DNA of 64,000 nt from contig BMUD01000012.1 in the NCBI GenBank assembly GCA_014650015.1, positions 67,714 to 131,713 on the forward strand, written 5' to 3'. The DNA is from Streptomyces griseoloalbus. Lineage in GTDB: Bacteria; Actinomycetota; Actinomycetes; Streptomycetales; Streptomycetaceae. A program made the translations under genes and the position numbers. The notes under the pieces were generated by a model. The model was not told the DNA's origin, ran no database searches, and saw only the letters and a program-made list of their open reading frames with translations. Shown here in pieces: positions 17,984 to 27,633 of this stretch (within the stretch, counting starts at the first letter, position 1; every line of letters begins with the position of its first letter).

Positions 17984-18999
17984 GGGGTGCTGCTCCCTTC
18001 GGGGGTGGCGGAGGGATCGCCGTGCGGGGCGGCGGGGACCGAGGAGGTGGAGGCGGGTGCGGGTGCGGCGAACGCCGCGGCCTGGGTGGCGGCGTGGCGG
18101 AGGAAGGGGAGGGAGTGGGCGGCGAAGTGCGGGCCCGCGTGGGAGTGGCGGGGCAGTTCGACGACGGTCAGGCCCTGGTATCCGGTGGCGGCGAGGGCCG
18201 CGAGGACGGGCGGGAAGTCCATCTCGCCGTCCCCGAAGGGGAGGTGTTCGTGGACGCCGCGGCGCATGTCCTCGATCTGGACATGGCGCAGCCAGGGGGC
18301 CGCGTCGCGTACGCAGTCCGCGGGAGGGAGGGGTTCGAGGCACTGGCAGTGGCCGAGGTCCAGGGTGAGGCCGAGGGGCCCGGGGTCGCCGAGCGTGCGG
18401 CGCAGGTGGTGGAAGTCGGCGAGGGTGGCGAGGAGGTGACCGGGTTCGGGTTCGACGGCGAGCGGGACGCCGGCGGTGCCGGCGGCGTCCAGGACGGGGG
18501 TGAGCGCCTCCGTGAGGCGCTTCCACGCGGTGTCCTCGTCCGTGCCGTCGGGGACAATCCCGCTGAAGCAGTGCACGGCGTGCGCGCCGAGGTCGGCGGC
18601 GACCCGGACCGCCCGCAGGAGCAGGTCGACGCGGCGGGCGCGGTCGTCCGGGTCGGGGTCCAGGAGCGAGGGGCCGTGCTTGCGGCGGGGGTCGAGCACA
18701 TAGCGGGCACCGGTCTCGACGGTGACGCCCAGACCGAGCGCGTCCAGCCGGTGCGCGACCCGGCGGGTGCGGGCGGCGAGGTCCGGGGCGAGCGGGTCGA
18801 GGTGCATGTGGTCGAGGGTCAGTCCGACACCGTCGTAGCCGAGGTCGGCGAGCAGGCCGAGGGCGTCGTCGAGCCGGAGGTCGGCGAGTCCGTTGGTGCC
18901 GTAGCCGAAGCGGAGAGAGGGCGGGGAGACGCCGTCCGTGTTCGGTCGCAGGCCCGTGGCCACGTCCCCGTTCGGCCCCGGGTTCGGGTGTCGGCTCAC
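17980..18999 (-). CDS. Sugar phosphate isomerase/epimerase-like TIM barrel in the ebo-type operon
   Basis: This 339-residue TIM-barrel protein is related to xylose isomerase and endonuclease IV. Metal-ligand candidates lie in GLTLDHMHLDPLA, LAVEPEPGHLL, LTLDLGHCQC (D and H) and QIEDMRRGVHEHLPFGDGEMDF. The C-terminus is a low-complexity Ala/Pro tail. The GTG start at 18999 overlaps the EboC stop (GTGA), and its own stop overlaps eboA, so it belongs to the coupled block. It is a second TIM barrel besides EboE, suggesting two successive isomerisation or epimerisation steps on one carbohydrate. Confidence 0.8.
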   Translation of the reverse strand: MSRHPNPGPNGDVATGLRPNTDGVSPPSLRFGYGTNGLADLRLDDALGLLADLGYDGVGLTLDHMHLDPLAPDLAARTRRVAHRLDALGLGVTVETGARYVLDPRRKHGPSLLDPDPDDRARRVDLLLRAVRVAADLGAHAVHCFSGIVPDGTDEDTAWKRLTEALTPVLDAAGTAGVPLAVEPEPGHLLATLADFHHLRRTLGDPGPLGLTLDLGHCQCLEPLPPADCVRDAAPWLRHVQIEDMRRGVHEHLPFGDGEMDFPPVLAALAATGYQGLTVVELPRHSHAGPHFAAHSLPFLRHAATQAAAFAAPAPASTSSVPAAPHGDPSATPEGSSTP

Positions 19000-20069
19000 G
19001 TGATGCTCACCTTCCTCATGCCGGCCCTCCTCGCGAACATCCGGCCGGCCGGGGCCAGGGCCGCGACCAGGAGGGATGTGGCGGCCGCGCCGGAACGGGC
19101 GGCGAGTGCGGCCTGGAGCGGGATCGTGGCCCGGATGCCGCCACCGACGGCGCGTTGGGTGAGCGGGGGCGAGGGGTTGAGGGCGGCGTGGAAGTAGGGG
19201 CGGGCGGCCGTGGCGGCGTAGGCGGCGGCCAGGGCGGTGGTGAGGGCGCCGGTGACCCCGGGCGGGCCCTCGGCCGGGCTGGGACCCGGCAGGCCGGGGG
19301 CGGCTGCTGCCCGTCGGCCTGCCGGGAGTCGGGTGCGGCGATGGGTGATCAGCCGCGTCAGCACTCCCGTCGTGGCGAGGGCCGCCAGCGGGACCAGGGC
19401 CGAGCCGCCGCCGGTCTCCCGGCGGGACACGGCCGTGACCGCGAGGGTGTGGCTGCCGAGCAGCGCGGCGGAGGGCAGTGCCGCCCGGGTGCCGCCGCTC
19501 GTGGCGGCCGCGCCCAGGAGCAGGTCCAGTCCGCGGGCGGTGGCCATGGCCGCGGGACCGGCGGCAGTGTGCTTCAGCGCCAGGTCGTAGGCCCAGACGG
19601 TCGCCGCCAGCGGCGCGGCCACGGCGAGCGCGGGCCGACCGGCACGGGCGGCGAGCACCAGACCGGCCCCGGTGAGGCCACAGGCCGCGGCGAGGGCGGC
19701 GGCGGGGCGGATGCGACCGGAGGGGAGCGGGCGGTGCGGGCGTTCCAGGGCGTCCTCGGCGCGGTCCGCCCAGTCGTTCAGGGCCATGCCGGCCTCGTAC
19801 AGGCACAGGGATGATCCGATGGCGAGCAGGGTGCGGGGCCCGGGGCGCGCGCCGACCGCCGCCGCGCCGGCCAGGGCGTCGCCGGGGACGGTGAACAGCG
19901 CGGGCAGGCGCAGCAGTTCGGCCCAGGCGCCCGCGCGGTCGGAGTGGGGACGGGGTGTGTGGGGCGCGGCACCGCCGGGGGCCGATGCGGCGTCCTCGGG
20001 GGCCGGGCCCGCCGCCGTTCGCCCGGTCGGCGCGGGCGTGACCTGCGCCCCGGCGACCGTGCGGCTCAC
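18996..20069 (-). CDS. eboC: UbiA-type prenyltransferase (EboC / SCO3242 family)
   Basis: This 357-residue integral membrane protein has about eight or nine hydrophobic segments. The polyprenyl-diphosphate and magnesium site NDWADRAED lies at residues 98-106, and YDLALKHT marks the second conserved loop. The first 45 residues are a Pro/Ala-rich cytoplasmic tail. It would transfer a prenyl group, possibly anchoring the cluster's metabolite to a lipid carrier. The GTG start at 20069 overlaps the stop of the inositol-phosphate synthase-like gene (GTGA). Confidence 0.82.
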   Translation of the reverse strand: MSRTVAGAQVTPAPTGRTAAGPAPEDAASAPGGAAPHTPRPHSDRAGAWAELLRLPALFTVPGDALAGAAAVGARPGPRTLLAIGSSLCLYEAGMALNDWADRAEDALERPHRPLPSGRIRPAAALAAACGLTGAGLVLAARAGRPALAVAAPLAATVWAYDLALKHTAAGPAAMATARGLDLLLGAAATSGGTRAALPSAALLGSHTLAVTAVSRRETGGGSALVPLAALATTGVLTRLITHRRTRLPAGRRAAAAPGLPGPSPAEGPPGVTGALTTALAAAYAATAARPYFHAALNPSPPLTQRAVGGGIRATIPLQAALAARSGAAATSLLVAALAPAGRMFARRAGMRKVSIT

Positions 20070-21226
20070 CGCTGCGCCCCGCGACCGTCGGCGCCGTCCC
20101 GCAGTCGCCCGGCGAAGTGCCTCAGCTCCGCGTACTGCTCGGCCAGTGACGACGGGCCGTCCCCGACCGGGTCCTTGAAGTAGAAGCCCAGTTCGCCCAG
20201 CGGACCGGACAGGCCCCTCTCCCGGGCACGGGCGACCAGCCGGGCCAGGTCGAGAACGAGCGGGGCGGCGAGCGCCGAGTCGCAGCCCTGCCAGATGGTC
20301 TGCAGGATCATGCGGGAGCCGAGGAAGCCGTCGAAGGCGATGTGGTCCCAGGCCGTCTTCCAGTCGCCGAGCGCGGGCACGTCGTCGATGTGGACCTCGC
20401 CCTCGGGGGCGGCACCGAGGGTGTCGACGAGGACGCGTTCCTTCCCGGCGTTCTTGGCGGCGGCGGCCGCGGGGTCGGCGAGGGCGGCACCGTCGCCGCC
20501 GCCCAGGAGGTTGGTGCCGGACCAGGCGCGCACCGTCAGCGCCCGCTGGGCGAACATCGGGCCGAGCACCGAGCGCAGCAGGGTCTGGCCGGTCTTGCCG
20601 TCGCGGCCCGCGTAGGGCAGACCGGAGGCCTCGGCCAGCGGGGCCAGCGCCGGGTGGTGCAGTCCCGTCGAGGGGGTGAAGTTGACGTAGGGGCAGCCGG
20701 CGCGGAGGGCGGCGGCGGCGTACAGGGAACTGGCGGGGAGTGCGGAGCCGACGGGCGCCGGTTCCGTGGAGGCCACGTTCACCACCACCGTGCCCTCCAG
20801 CCCGCACCGGGTGATGAAGTCGCGGATGTCCGAGGCGAAGGCGGCGATCAGTTCCTCTTCGCTGCGGGTGTCCCCGGCGGCCGGACCACCGGGCCGGATC
20901 TCCCGGTCGGCGGCGTCGAGTTCGGCCGCGACGGCGGACGGCAGACCGGGCGGCAGCACCCCGCCGGCCGCGAGTGCCTCCGCGCGTTTGGGCAGCGGGC
21001 AGTCCAGGGTGTCGTGGCCGCCGAAGACGAGGGAGGACAGGGCCGGCAGGCCGGAGTCGGCGAAGACGGGGTCCTCGGTCACCATGCCCGTCGGCGGGTG
21101 CAGTCCGGCGGTCATGGCGGCGCATCCCGCCACCACGGTGGTGGCGACGGATCCGCGCGCCCCGATGAGCCAGACGCCGTAGCGCGGGGCCGGGGAGGGG
21201 GTGGGGAGGGACGGTTCGGCGGACAT
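20066..21226 (-). CDS. Inositol-1-phosphate synthase-like enzyme
   Basis: This 386-residue protein belongs to the myo-inositol-1-phosphate synthase family, which cyclises glucose 6-phosphate using bound NAD. The NAD-binding loop GVWLIGARGSVATTV lies near residues 17-31. Family blocks VVNVASTEP, YVNFTPSTG, DGKTGQT, RAWSGTNLLGGGDG and the lysine-rich DHIAFDGFLGSRM follow. It is the first gene of the ebo-type operon with a strong AAGGAGG 6 bases before ATG. As part of a specialised operon it is more likely to make a cyclitol building block for that pathway than housekeeping inositol. Confidence 0.85.
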   Translation of the reverse strand: MSAEPSLPTPSPAPRYGVWLIGARGSVATTVVAGCAAMTAGLHPPTGMVTEDPVFADSGLPALSSLVFGGHDTLDCPLPKRAEALAAGGVLPPGLPSAVAAELDAADREIRPGGPAAGDTRSEEELIAAFASDIRDFITRCGLEGTVVVNVASTEPAPVGSALPASSLYAAAALRAGCPYVNFTPSTGLHHPALAPLAEASGLPYAGRDGKTGQTLLRSVLGPMFAQRALTVRAWSGTNLLGGGDGAALADPAAAAAKNAGKERVLVDTLGAAPEGEVHIDDVPALGDWKTAWDHIAFDGFLGSRMILQTIWQGCDSALAAPLVLDLARLVARARERGLSGPLGELGFYFKDPVGDGPSSLAEQYAELRHFAGRLRDGADGRGAQR

Positions 21227-21309
21227 GGGCAGCCTCCTTGTCGTACGCGAACCCGGTGCGAGTGCCGGATGGGGACGAGCGGGGCGCCGGGCGCGGGGCC
21301 CGGCGGGAC

Positions 21310-21341
21310 GGCGGGCGGAGGTCCGGCGTCCTCCGCCCGCC
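21310..21341 (-). terminator. Hairpin after the giant secreted protein gene
   Basis: Perfect 12-bp arms (21310-21321 and 21330-21341) with an 8-base loop lie just beyond the TAG stop of the minus-strand gene ending at 21348. They separate that gene from the ebo-type operon. Confidence 0.8.
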
Positions 21342-21347
21342 GCCGTT

Positions 21348-24300
21348 CTAGTCGCCCTGTGCGGGCAGTTCCTTCAGCTGGATGTTGCGGAAGGAGACCT
21401 GGTCGTCGGCGCCGTGGTTCTGGAGGCCGATGTGGCCGTCCGTCAGGCTCCGCTCGGGGTCCTTGTTGGTGAAGTCGTTGATCTTGACTCCGTTGAGGAA
21501 CACCTGGAGGCGTTCGCCCTGGACCTTGATCTCGTAGGAGTTCCACTGGCCGGGCGGGCGCAGGACCTGGTCACGGGCCTTGATGTTCGCCGACTTGAAG
21601 GAGTAGACGGAGCCCGTGGTGCGGTCGGGCGCGTCCGTGGCGTCGATCTGGATCTCGTAGCCCTTGTTCACCGCGGACCAGGGGTCGTCGGAGGCCGGGA
21701 AGCCCACGAAGATCCCGGAGTTGTCGTCGCCCCGCATCTTCCAGTCGAGCTTGAGGGAGTACGACTTCAGCTCCTTGGCCTGGTACCAGAGCAGGCCCAT
21801 GCCGCCCTCGGTCTCCAGGGTGCCGTCCTTGACGTCGAACGTGCCGGGGCCTGCCTGCTTCCAGCCGTCCAGGGTCTGGCCGTTGAAGATCTCCCGGTAG
21901 CCCTTGCTCGGCTTGCAGTCCGCCTTGACCTGGCCGGTGGCGTACTGCAGACCGCCGAGCAGATGGGCGCGGAAGGCCTCGTCGGCGTAGGACTCCTTGG
22001 TGTGGCCACCGCCCGTGTAGAACGAGCGGCCCCCGCCGTAGCTCTGGCACCAGGCGATCGGGTGGTCGCCCTTCATGGTGCCGCCCTGGTAGGTGGTCTC
22101 GTCGAGAGTGGCGAGGACCTTGGCCTGCTCGCGCGGGTTGGTGCGGTAGTTGTACCACTCGTCGGTGCGCTCCCACGCCTCGTCCAGGTGCGCGGTGGAC
22201 GGGTGGTCGTGGTCCTCGACGCGCACGGTGGCCTTCTGGATGGCCGGGTGCGAGTCGAAGTAGGCGCCGACGAGACCGCCGTAGAACTTCCAGTCGTACT
22301 CGGTGTCGGCGGCGGCGTGGATGCCCACGTAGCCGCCGCCGTTCTTCACGTAGTTCTCGAACGCCTTCTGCTGGTCGGCGTCGAGCACGTCACCGGTGGT
22401 GGACAGGAAGGCCACGGCGTCGTACTTGGCGAGGTTGGCCGTGGTGAACTGTCCGGCCTCCTCGGTGGCGGTGACCGAGATGCCGGCCGGGGCGCCGAGC
22501 TCCTTCAGGGCGGCGATGCCGGCCGGGATGGAGTCGTGCCGGAAGCCCGCCGTCTTGGAGAAGACCAGGACCTTCTTGCCGGCCTTGAACGGCTCCTTGG
22601 AGAACTCGAAGTCGTCCACGTCGTACAGCGCGCCGTCGCCGCCCCTGAACACCAGGTAGATGTCCGTGGTGCGCTTCGGCAGGGACCGCAGGGGCACGTC
22701 GACGTTCTGGAACGTGTCCCAGCCGCCGGTCGGCGGGATGTACGCCGAGCCGTGCAGCGGGCCGTCGGGCGAGCCGGTGCGCAGTTCGACGAAGCCGCCG
22801 GCGCCACCGGAGGAGGCGCGCACGGTCATCTTCTTCTGACCGTCGAAGCGGTAGGGGCTGAAGGAGATCCAGTCGCCGTCGTTGATGTCACCGACGGTCT
22901 TGCCGCCGTTGGCGCCGGTCTTGTCGTACGTCTGAACGCCCGACTGGGTGGTGAAGTGCTCGGCCTGGCGGTGCAGCGGCTGGACCACGGTGCGCGCGGT
23001 GCCGGTCAGGGTCTCCTGGCCGTTCGCCCCGCCGTCGGTGTAACTGGCGCCGACGACGCCGTAGATGTTGGCGTTGGGGTCGTGACCGCCGTCTCCGGCG
23101 GGCGGCTTCAGAGTGCCCTCACAGCCCATCTCGCTGGTCAGCTCGTGGGCGTGGGAGTCGTGGCCGAGGCTGTAGGCGACCTTGACCTTGGAGCAGTCGA
23201 CGGTCTCCTCGGGGTCGGTGACGGTCACCTTGAACGGCACGGGCTCACCGAAGGCGGCCAGGCTGCCGTTGCCGGGGACGTCGATCCTCACCTTGGGCTC
23301 GGTGTTGCCGACCACGATCCGGGCGCTGGCGTTACCGGTGTTGCCCTCGGCGTCCTTCGCGGTGAAGGTCGCCGTGTAGGTGCCGATCTTCTTGTACGTG
23401 TGGGTGGGGGTGAGTCCCTCGCCCTTGGTGCCGTCGCCGAAGTCCCAGCTGTAGGTGAGGTCCGGGGAGTCGGCGTCCTTGACGGTGGCGGTGAACTTGA
23501 CCTTCAGGCCGGCCGCGCCCGAGGTCTTGTCGGCGCTCACCTCGGCGATCGGGGAGAAGCCGTCCTCGGCGTTCTCGATCCGGTACAGCGCGGAGTTCTC
23601 GTCGCCCTGGAACCAGGAGACGCCGTAGTCCAGGACGTAGAGCGCGCCGTCGGGCCCGAACTCCATGTCCATGATCTGGGTGCCGGTCCACGGGAAGTCG
23701 TTGATCTTCGCGACGGAGCCGTCTTCGCCCTGCTCGATGCGCTTGATCCAGCGGCGGCCGAACTCACCGGCGAAGAAGTCGCCGTCGTACGCCTCGGGGA
23801 ACTTCACACTGGAGTCGAGCTCGGGGTCGTAGCGGTAGACCGGGCCGGCCATCGGGGACTCGGAGCCGCTGCCGAACTCGGGCACGGAGTCGCCGTCGTA
23901 CGGGATCCAGGCGGCCTGCGCGGGCGGCAGGTCGACGAGGCCCGTGTTGTGGGGCGAGGTGTTCCTGGGGGCGGCGCAGTCGAACTTCTCACCGGAGACC
24001 TTGGTCGCGAAGTCGTAGTCGACGTAGGCGTCGTTGTCGCCGGTGCAGAACGGCCAGCCGAAGTTGGCGGCCTTGGTGACCTTGGCGAACTCGACCTGTC
24101 CCGCCGGGCCCCGGTTCGGGTCGGCGGCACCGGCGTCGGGGCCGTAGTCGCCGACGTAGACGATGCCGGTCTTGTCGTCGACGCTTATCCGGAACGGGTT
24201 GCGGAAGCCCATCGCGTAGATCTCGGGACGGGTCTTGTCGGTCCCGCGGGCGAAGAGGTTGCCCTCCGGGACGGTGTACGAGCCGTCCTCGGCGACCTTG

Positions 24301-25070
24301 ATGCGCAGGATCTTGCCGCGCAGGTCGTTGGTGTTGCCGGCGCTGCGGCGGGCGTCGAAGGCCGGGTTGCGGTCCGGCCGCTCGTCGATCGGCGTGAAGC
24401 CGTCGGAGGCGAAGGGGTTGGTGTCGTCGCCGGTGGACAGGTAGAGGTTGCCCTCGGCGTCGAAGTCGATGTCGCCGCCGACGTGGCAGCAGGTGCCGCG
24501 GGAGGCCGCGACGTCCAGGACCTTCTTCTCGCTGGCCAGGTCGAGCGTGCCGTTGGCGTTGAGGACGAAGCGGGACAGGCGGTTGACGCCGTCGAACTTC
24601 TTGAAGTCCTCGGCGGTGCCGGTCTCCGGGGCGTCGCCCGCGGGGGTGTCGAGCGGCGGGGCGTAGTAGAGGTAGATCGCCCGGTTGTTCTTGAAGTCCG
24701 GGTCGATGCCGACGCCCTGCAGGCCCTCCTCGTCATGGCTGTAGACGGGGATCTTGCCGGCGACCTTGGTGACGCCGCCCTGGTCGGTGAGGCGCAGCGT
24801 GCCGTCGCGCGAGGTGTGCAGGACGCTGCGGTCCGGGAGCACGGCGAGCGACATCGGCTCGCCCGTCTCGGGCTCGCCCTTGGCGAGCGGTACCTGCTGG
24901 AACTGCCCCTCGGCGGCCGCCGGGTCGTCGTGCTCCGGGTGGCCGGGGTGGGCGCCGGCGACGGTCGCCGGGGTGCCCACGGCCAGCAGCAGGCCGGTGA
25001 ACAGGGCGAGGGTGGTGCGAAGCCTGGGACGCCTCGTGGTCGTGGTGCTTTTGAGTCTGGTTCTGTGCAC
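21348..25070 (-). CDS. Secreted multidomain protein: glucose/sorbosone dehydrogenase-like propeller, PKD, carbohydrate-binding, ThuA and DUF1080 domains
   Basis: This 1240-residue protein has a signal peptide ending near AGA-HPG (about residue 41). Residues about 55-505 form a PQQ-dependent glucose/sorbosone dehydrogenase-type beta propeller (CCHVGGDIDFDAEGNLYLST, MGFRNPFRISVD). A PKD domain follows at about 515-600 (YSWDFGDGT). A CBM6-like region spans about 698-820 (AEHFTTQSGVQ, GDWISF). A ThuA glutamine-amidotransferase-like domain spans about 830-1047 (GGGYVGIHAAADTEYDW). A DUF1080/3-keto-glycoside hydrolase-like domain spans about 1055-1238 (EIFNGQTLDGWKQ, GIFVGFP). GTG 25070 follows GGAGGGA by 5 bases. 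It probably oxidises and cleaves a plant or microbial glycoside outside the cell. The domains are read by eye; substrate unknown. Confidence 0.82.
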   Translation of the reverse strand: MHRTRLKSTTTTRRPRLRTTLALFTGLLLAVGTPATVAGAHPGHPEHDDPAAAEGQFQQVPLAKGEPETGEPMSLAVLPDRSVLHTSRDGTLRLTDQGGVTKVAGKIPVYSHDEEGLQGVGIDPDFKNNRAIYLYYAPPLDTPAGDAPETGTAEDFKKFDGVNRLSRFVLNANGTLDLASEKKVLDVAASRGTCCHVGGDIDFDAEGNLYLSTGDDTNPFASDGFTPIDERPDRNPAFDARRSAGNTNDLRGKILRIKVAEDGSYTVPEGNLFARGTDKTRPEIYAMGFRNPFRISVDDKTGIVYVGDYGPDAGAADPNRGPAGQVEFAKVTKAANFGWPFCTGDNDAYVDYDFATKVSGEKFDCAAPRNTSPHNTGLVDLPPAQAAWIPYDGDSVPEFGSGSESPMAGPVYRYDPELDSSVKFPEAYDGDFFAGEFGRRWIKRIEQGEDGSVAKINDFPWTGTQIMDMEFGPDGALYVLDYGVSWFQGDENSALYRIENAEDGFSPIAEVSADKTSGAAGLKVKFTATVKDADSPDLTYSWDFGDGTKGEGLTPTHTYKKIGTYTATFTAKDAEGNTGNASARIVVGNTEPKVRIDVPGNGSLAAFGEPVPFKVTVTDPEETVDCSKVKVAYSLGHDSHAHELTSEMGCEGTLKPPAGDGGHDPNANIYGVVGASYTDGGANGQETLTGTARTVVQPLHRQAEHFTTQSGVQTYDKTGANGGKTVGDINDGDWISFSPYRFDGQKKMTVRASSGGAGGFVELRTGSPDGPLHGSAYIPPTGGWDTFQNVDVPLRSLPKRTTDIYLVFRGGDGALYDVDDFEFSKEPFKAGKKVLVFSKTAGFRHDSIPAGIAALKELGAPAGISVTATEEAGQFTTANLAKYDAVAFLSTTGDVLDADQQKAFENYVKNGGGYVGIHAAADTEYDWKFYGGLVGAYFDSHPAIQKATVRVEDHDHPSTAHLDEAWERTDEWYNYRTNPREQAKVLATLDETTYQGGTMKGDHPIAWCQSYGGGRSFYTGGGHTKESYADEAFRAHLLGGLQYATGQVKADCKPSKGYREIFNGQTLDGWKQAGPGTFDVKDGTLETEGGMGLLWYQAKELKSYSLKLDWKMRGDDNSGIFVGFPASDDPWSAVNKGYEIQIDATDAPDRTTGSVYSFKSANIKARDQVLRPPGQWNSYEIKVQGERLQVFLNGVKINDFTNKDPERSLTDGHIGLQNHGADDQVSFRNIQLKELPAQGD

Positions 25071-25164
25071 GAAGTCCCTCCGGGAACGGGATGGGCCGTA
25101 CGGGTGGGTGCGAAGGCGGCGAAGCGGGCGCCGGGGTGCGCCGTCACCCCGGAGGCGTGGGTGT

Positions 25165-25179
25165 CCTGAACACTTCAGG
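25165..25179. promoter_or_regulatory. Short perfect inverted repeat upstream of the giant secreted protein
   Basis: CCTGAA-CAC-TTCAGG is a perfect 6-3-6 palindrome 95 bases before the GTG start. It could be an operator for the adjacent sugar locus, but no bound regulator can be named. Confidence 0.3.
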
Positions 25180-25277
25180 GACGGTAACCGCGTTCTTCCG
25201 GGGCGAACACCCCTTGGATCAAGACCGGTTCAATCTTTTTCCCAATGCAGGACAAAGCGGTATCCGGGCAGGCCGGA

Positions 25278-25306
25278 CCGGGGGCCGGCGGACGTACCGG
25301 CCCCCG
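25278..25306 (-). terminator. Hairpin ending the sugar-uptake operon
   Basis: A GC-rich stem (CCGGGGGCCGG with CCGGCCCCCG, loop CGGACGTA) lies 26 bases beyond the stop of the isomerase gene on the minus strand. Confidence 0.65.
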
Positions 25307-25331
25307 TTCCCGACCTGCGGCCGGGCGCGAC

Positions 25332-26330
<999 letters not shown>

Positions 26331-26345
26331 CCGTATCCGTCCTCC

Positions 26346-27554
26346 TCAGGCGGCGATCGGTGTGTAGACGGAGTTCTTCTCTGCGCTCTCCTCCACCGCC
26401 GCGAGGACGCGCTGCACCTGCAGCCCGTCGGCGAAGGAGGGTTCGGGGGTGCGGCCCTCGGCGACGGCGTGGACCAGGTCGCGGGCCTGGTGCACGAAGG
26501 TGTGCTCGTAGCCGAGGCCGTGGCCCGGCGGCCACCAGCCCTCGAGGTAGGGGTGGTCGGGTTCGGTGACGAGGATGCGGCGGAAACCGGCGTGCGTCGC
26601 GGGCTCGGTGCCGTCGTGGAACGACAGCTCGTTGAGCCGCTCCAGGTCGAAGGCGAGCGAGCCGCGCTCGCCGTTGAGTTCGATGCGCAGGGCGTTCTTG
26701 CGTCCGGTGGCGTACCGGGTGGCCTCGAAGGAGGCGAGGGCGCCGGAGGTGAAGCGGCCGGTGAACAGGGCGGCGTCGTCGACGGTGACCTCTCCGGTGC
26801 CGGCCGCGGTGACGGCGGCCAGGCCGGCGCTGGGCGCGGTGGGCAGGGGCCGCTGCCGTACGAACGTCTCGGTGAGCGCCGAGACGCCCGCCAGCCGCTC
26901 CCCGGCCAGGTACTGGGCCAGGTCGACGATGTGCGCGCCGAGGTCGCCGAGCGAGCCGGATCCGGCCTGCTCGCGGCGCAGCCGCCAGGTCAGCGGGAAC
27001 GCGGGGTCCACCAGCCAGTCCTGGAGGTAGGCCACCCGCACGTGCCGCAGTGTGCCGATCCTGCCCTCGGCCACCATCCGCCGGGCCAGCGCGGTGGCGG
27101 GGACCCGGCGGTAGTTGAAGCCGACCATCGCCAGCTGGCCGCGTGCCGCCGCCTCTTCGGCGGCGCGGGTCATGGCCGCGGCCTCCTCGACGGTGTTGGC
27201 GAGGGGCTTTTCGCACAGCACGTGCTTGCCCGCGGCGAGCGCGGCGAGCGCGATCTCGGCGTGGCTGTCGCCGGGGGTGCAGATGTCGACGAGGTCGATG
27301 TCGTCCCGTTCGACCAGGGCGCGCCAGTCCGTCTCGGTCTCCGCCCAGCCGTGCCGGTCGGCCGCCGCGCGCACGGCGTCGGCGTCCCGGCCGCAGATCA
27401 CGGCCAGTTCGGGGCTCAGCGGCAGGTCGAAGACGCGTCCCGCGGTGCGCCAGCCCTGGGAGTGGGCGGCACCCATGAAGGCGTAACCGACCATGCCGAC
27501 GCGCAGCGGTGGCTTCCCCGTTTTTGCACCTTCGGACTGCTGCGGCTGTGCCAT
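26346..27554 (-). CDS. Gfo/Idh/MocA family oxidoreductase
   Basis: This 402-residue NAD(P)-dependent sugar dehydrogenase has the Rossmann start VGMVGYAFMGAAHSQGW and the family signature GKHVLCEKPLANTVEEA with the conserved lysine. LGDLGAHIVDLAQYL, with the conserved His, lies in the C-terminal domain. It would oxidise a ring hydroxyl of a cyclitol or sugar, often at C3 in glycoside pathways. It lies between the ABC importer genes and the TIM-barrel isomerase on one transcript, implying stepwise catabolism of the imported compound. GAGGAGGA lies 8 bases before ATG. Confidence 0.88.
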   Translation of the reverse strand: MAQPQQSEGAKTGKPPLRVGMVGYAFMGAAHSQGWRTAGRVFDLPLSPELAVICGRDADAVRAAADRHGWAETETDWRALVERDDIDLVDICTPGDSHAEIALAALAAGKHVLCEKPLANTVEEAAAMTRAAEEAAARGQLAMVGFNYRRVPATALARRMVAEGRIGTLRHVRVAYLQDWLVDPAFPLTWRLRREQAGSGSLGDLGAHIVDLAQYLAGERLAGVSALTETFVRQRPLPTAPSAGLAAVTAAGTGEVTVDDAALFTGRFTSGALASFEATRYATGRKNALRIELNGERGSLAFDLERLNELSFHDGTEPATHAGFRRILVTEPDHPYLEGWWPPGHGLGYEHTFVHQARDLVHAVAEGRTPEPSFADGLQVQRVLAAVEESAEKNSVYTPIAA

Positions 27555-27633
27555 ACGAATGTCCTCCTCGTCGTCGTGGCGGGCGGGGTGGGTCCCGCCC
27601 GGTGGGCTGGTCAGGCCCGTGGGGCGGGGCCCC

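Noticed and set aside
21201-25169. A 1322-codon open frame on the plus strand opposite the giant secreted protein
   Set aside because: It is the mirror of a real gene in very GC-rich DNA. Its translation is Val/Gly/Arg/Asp-rich with no recognisable domain, while the minus strand has a signal peptide and clear domains.
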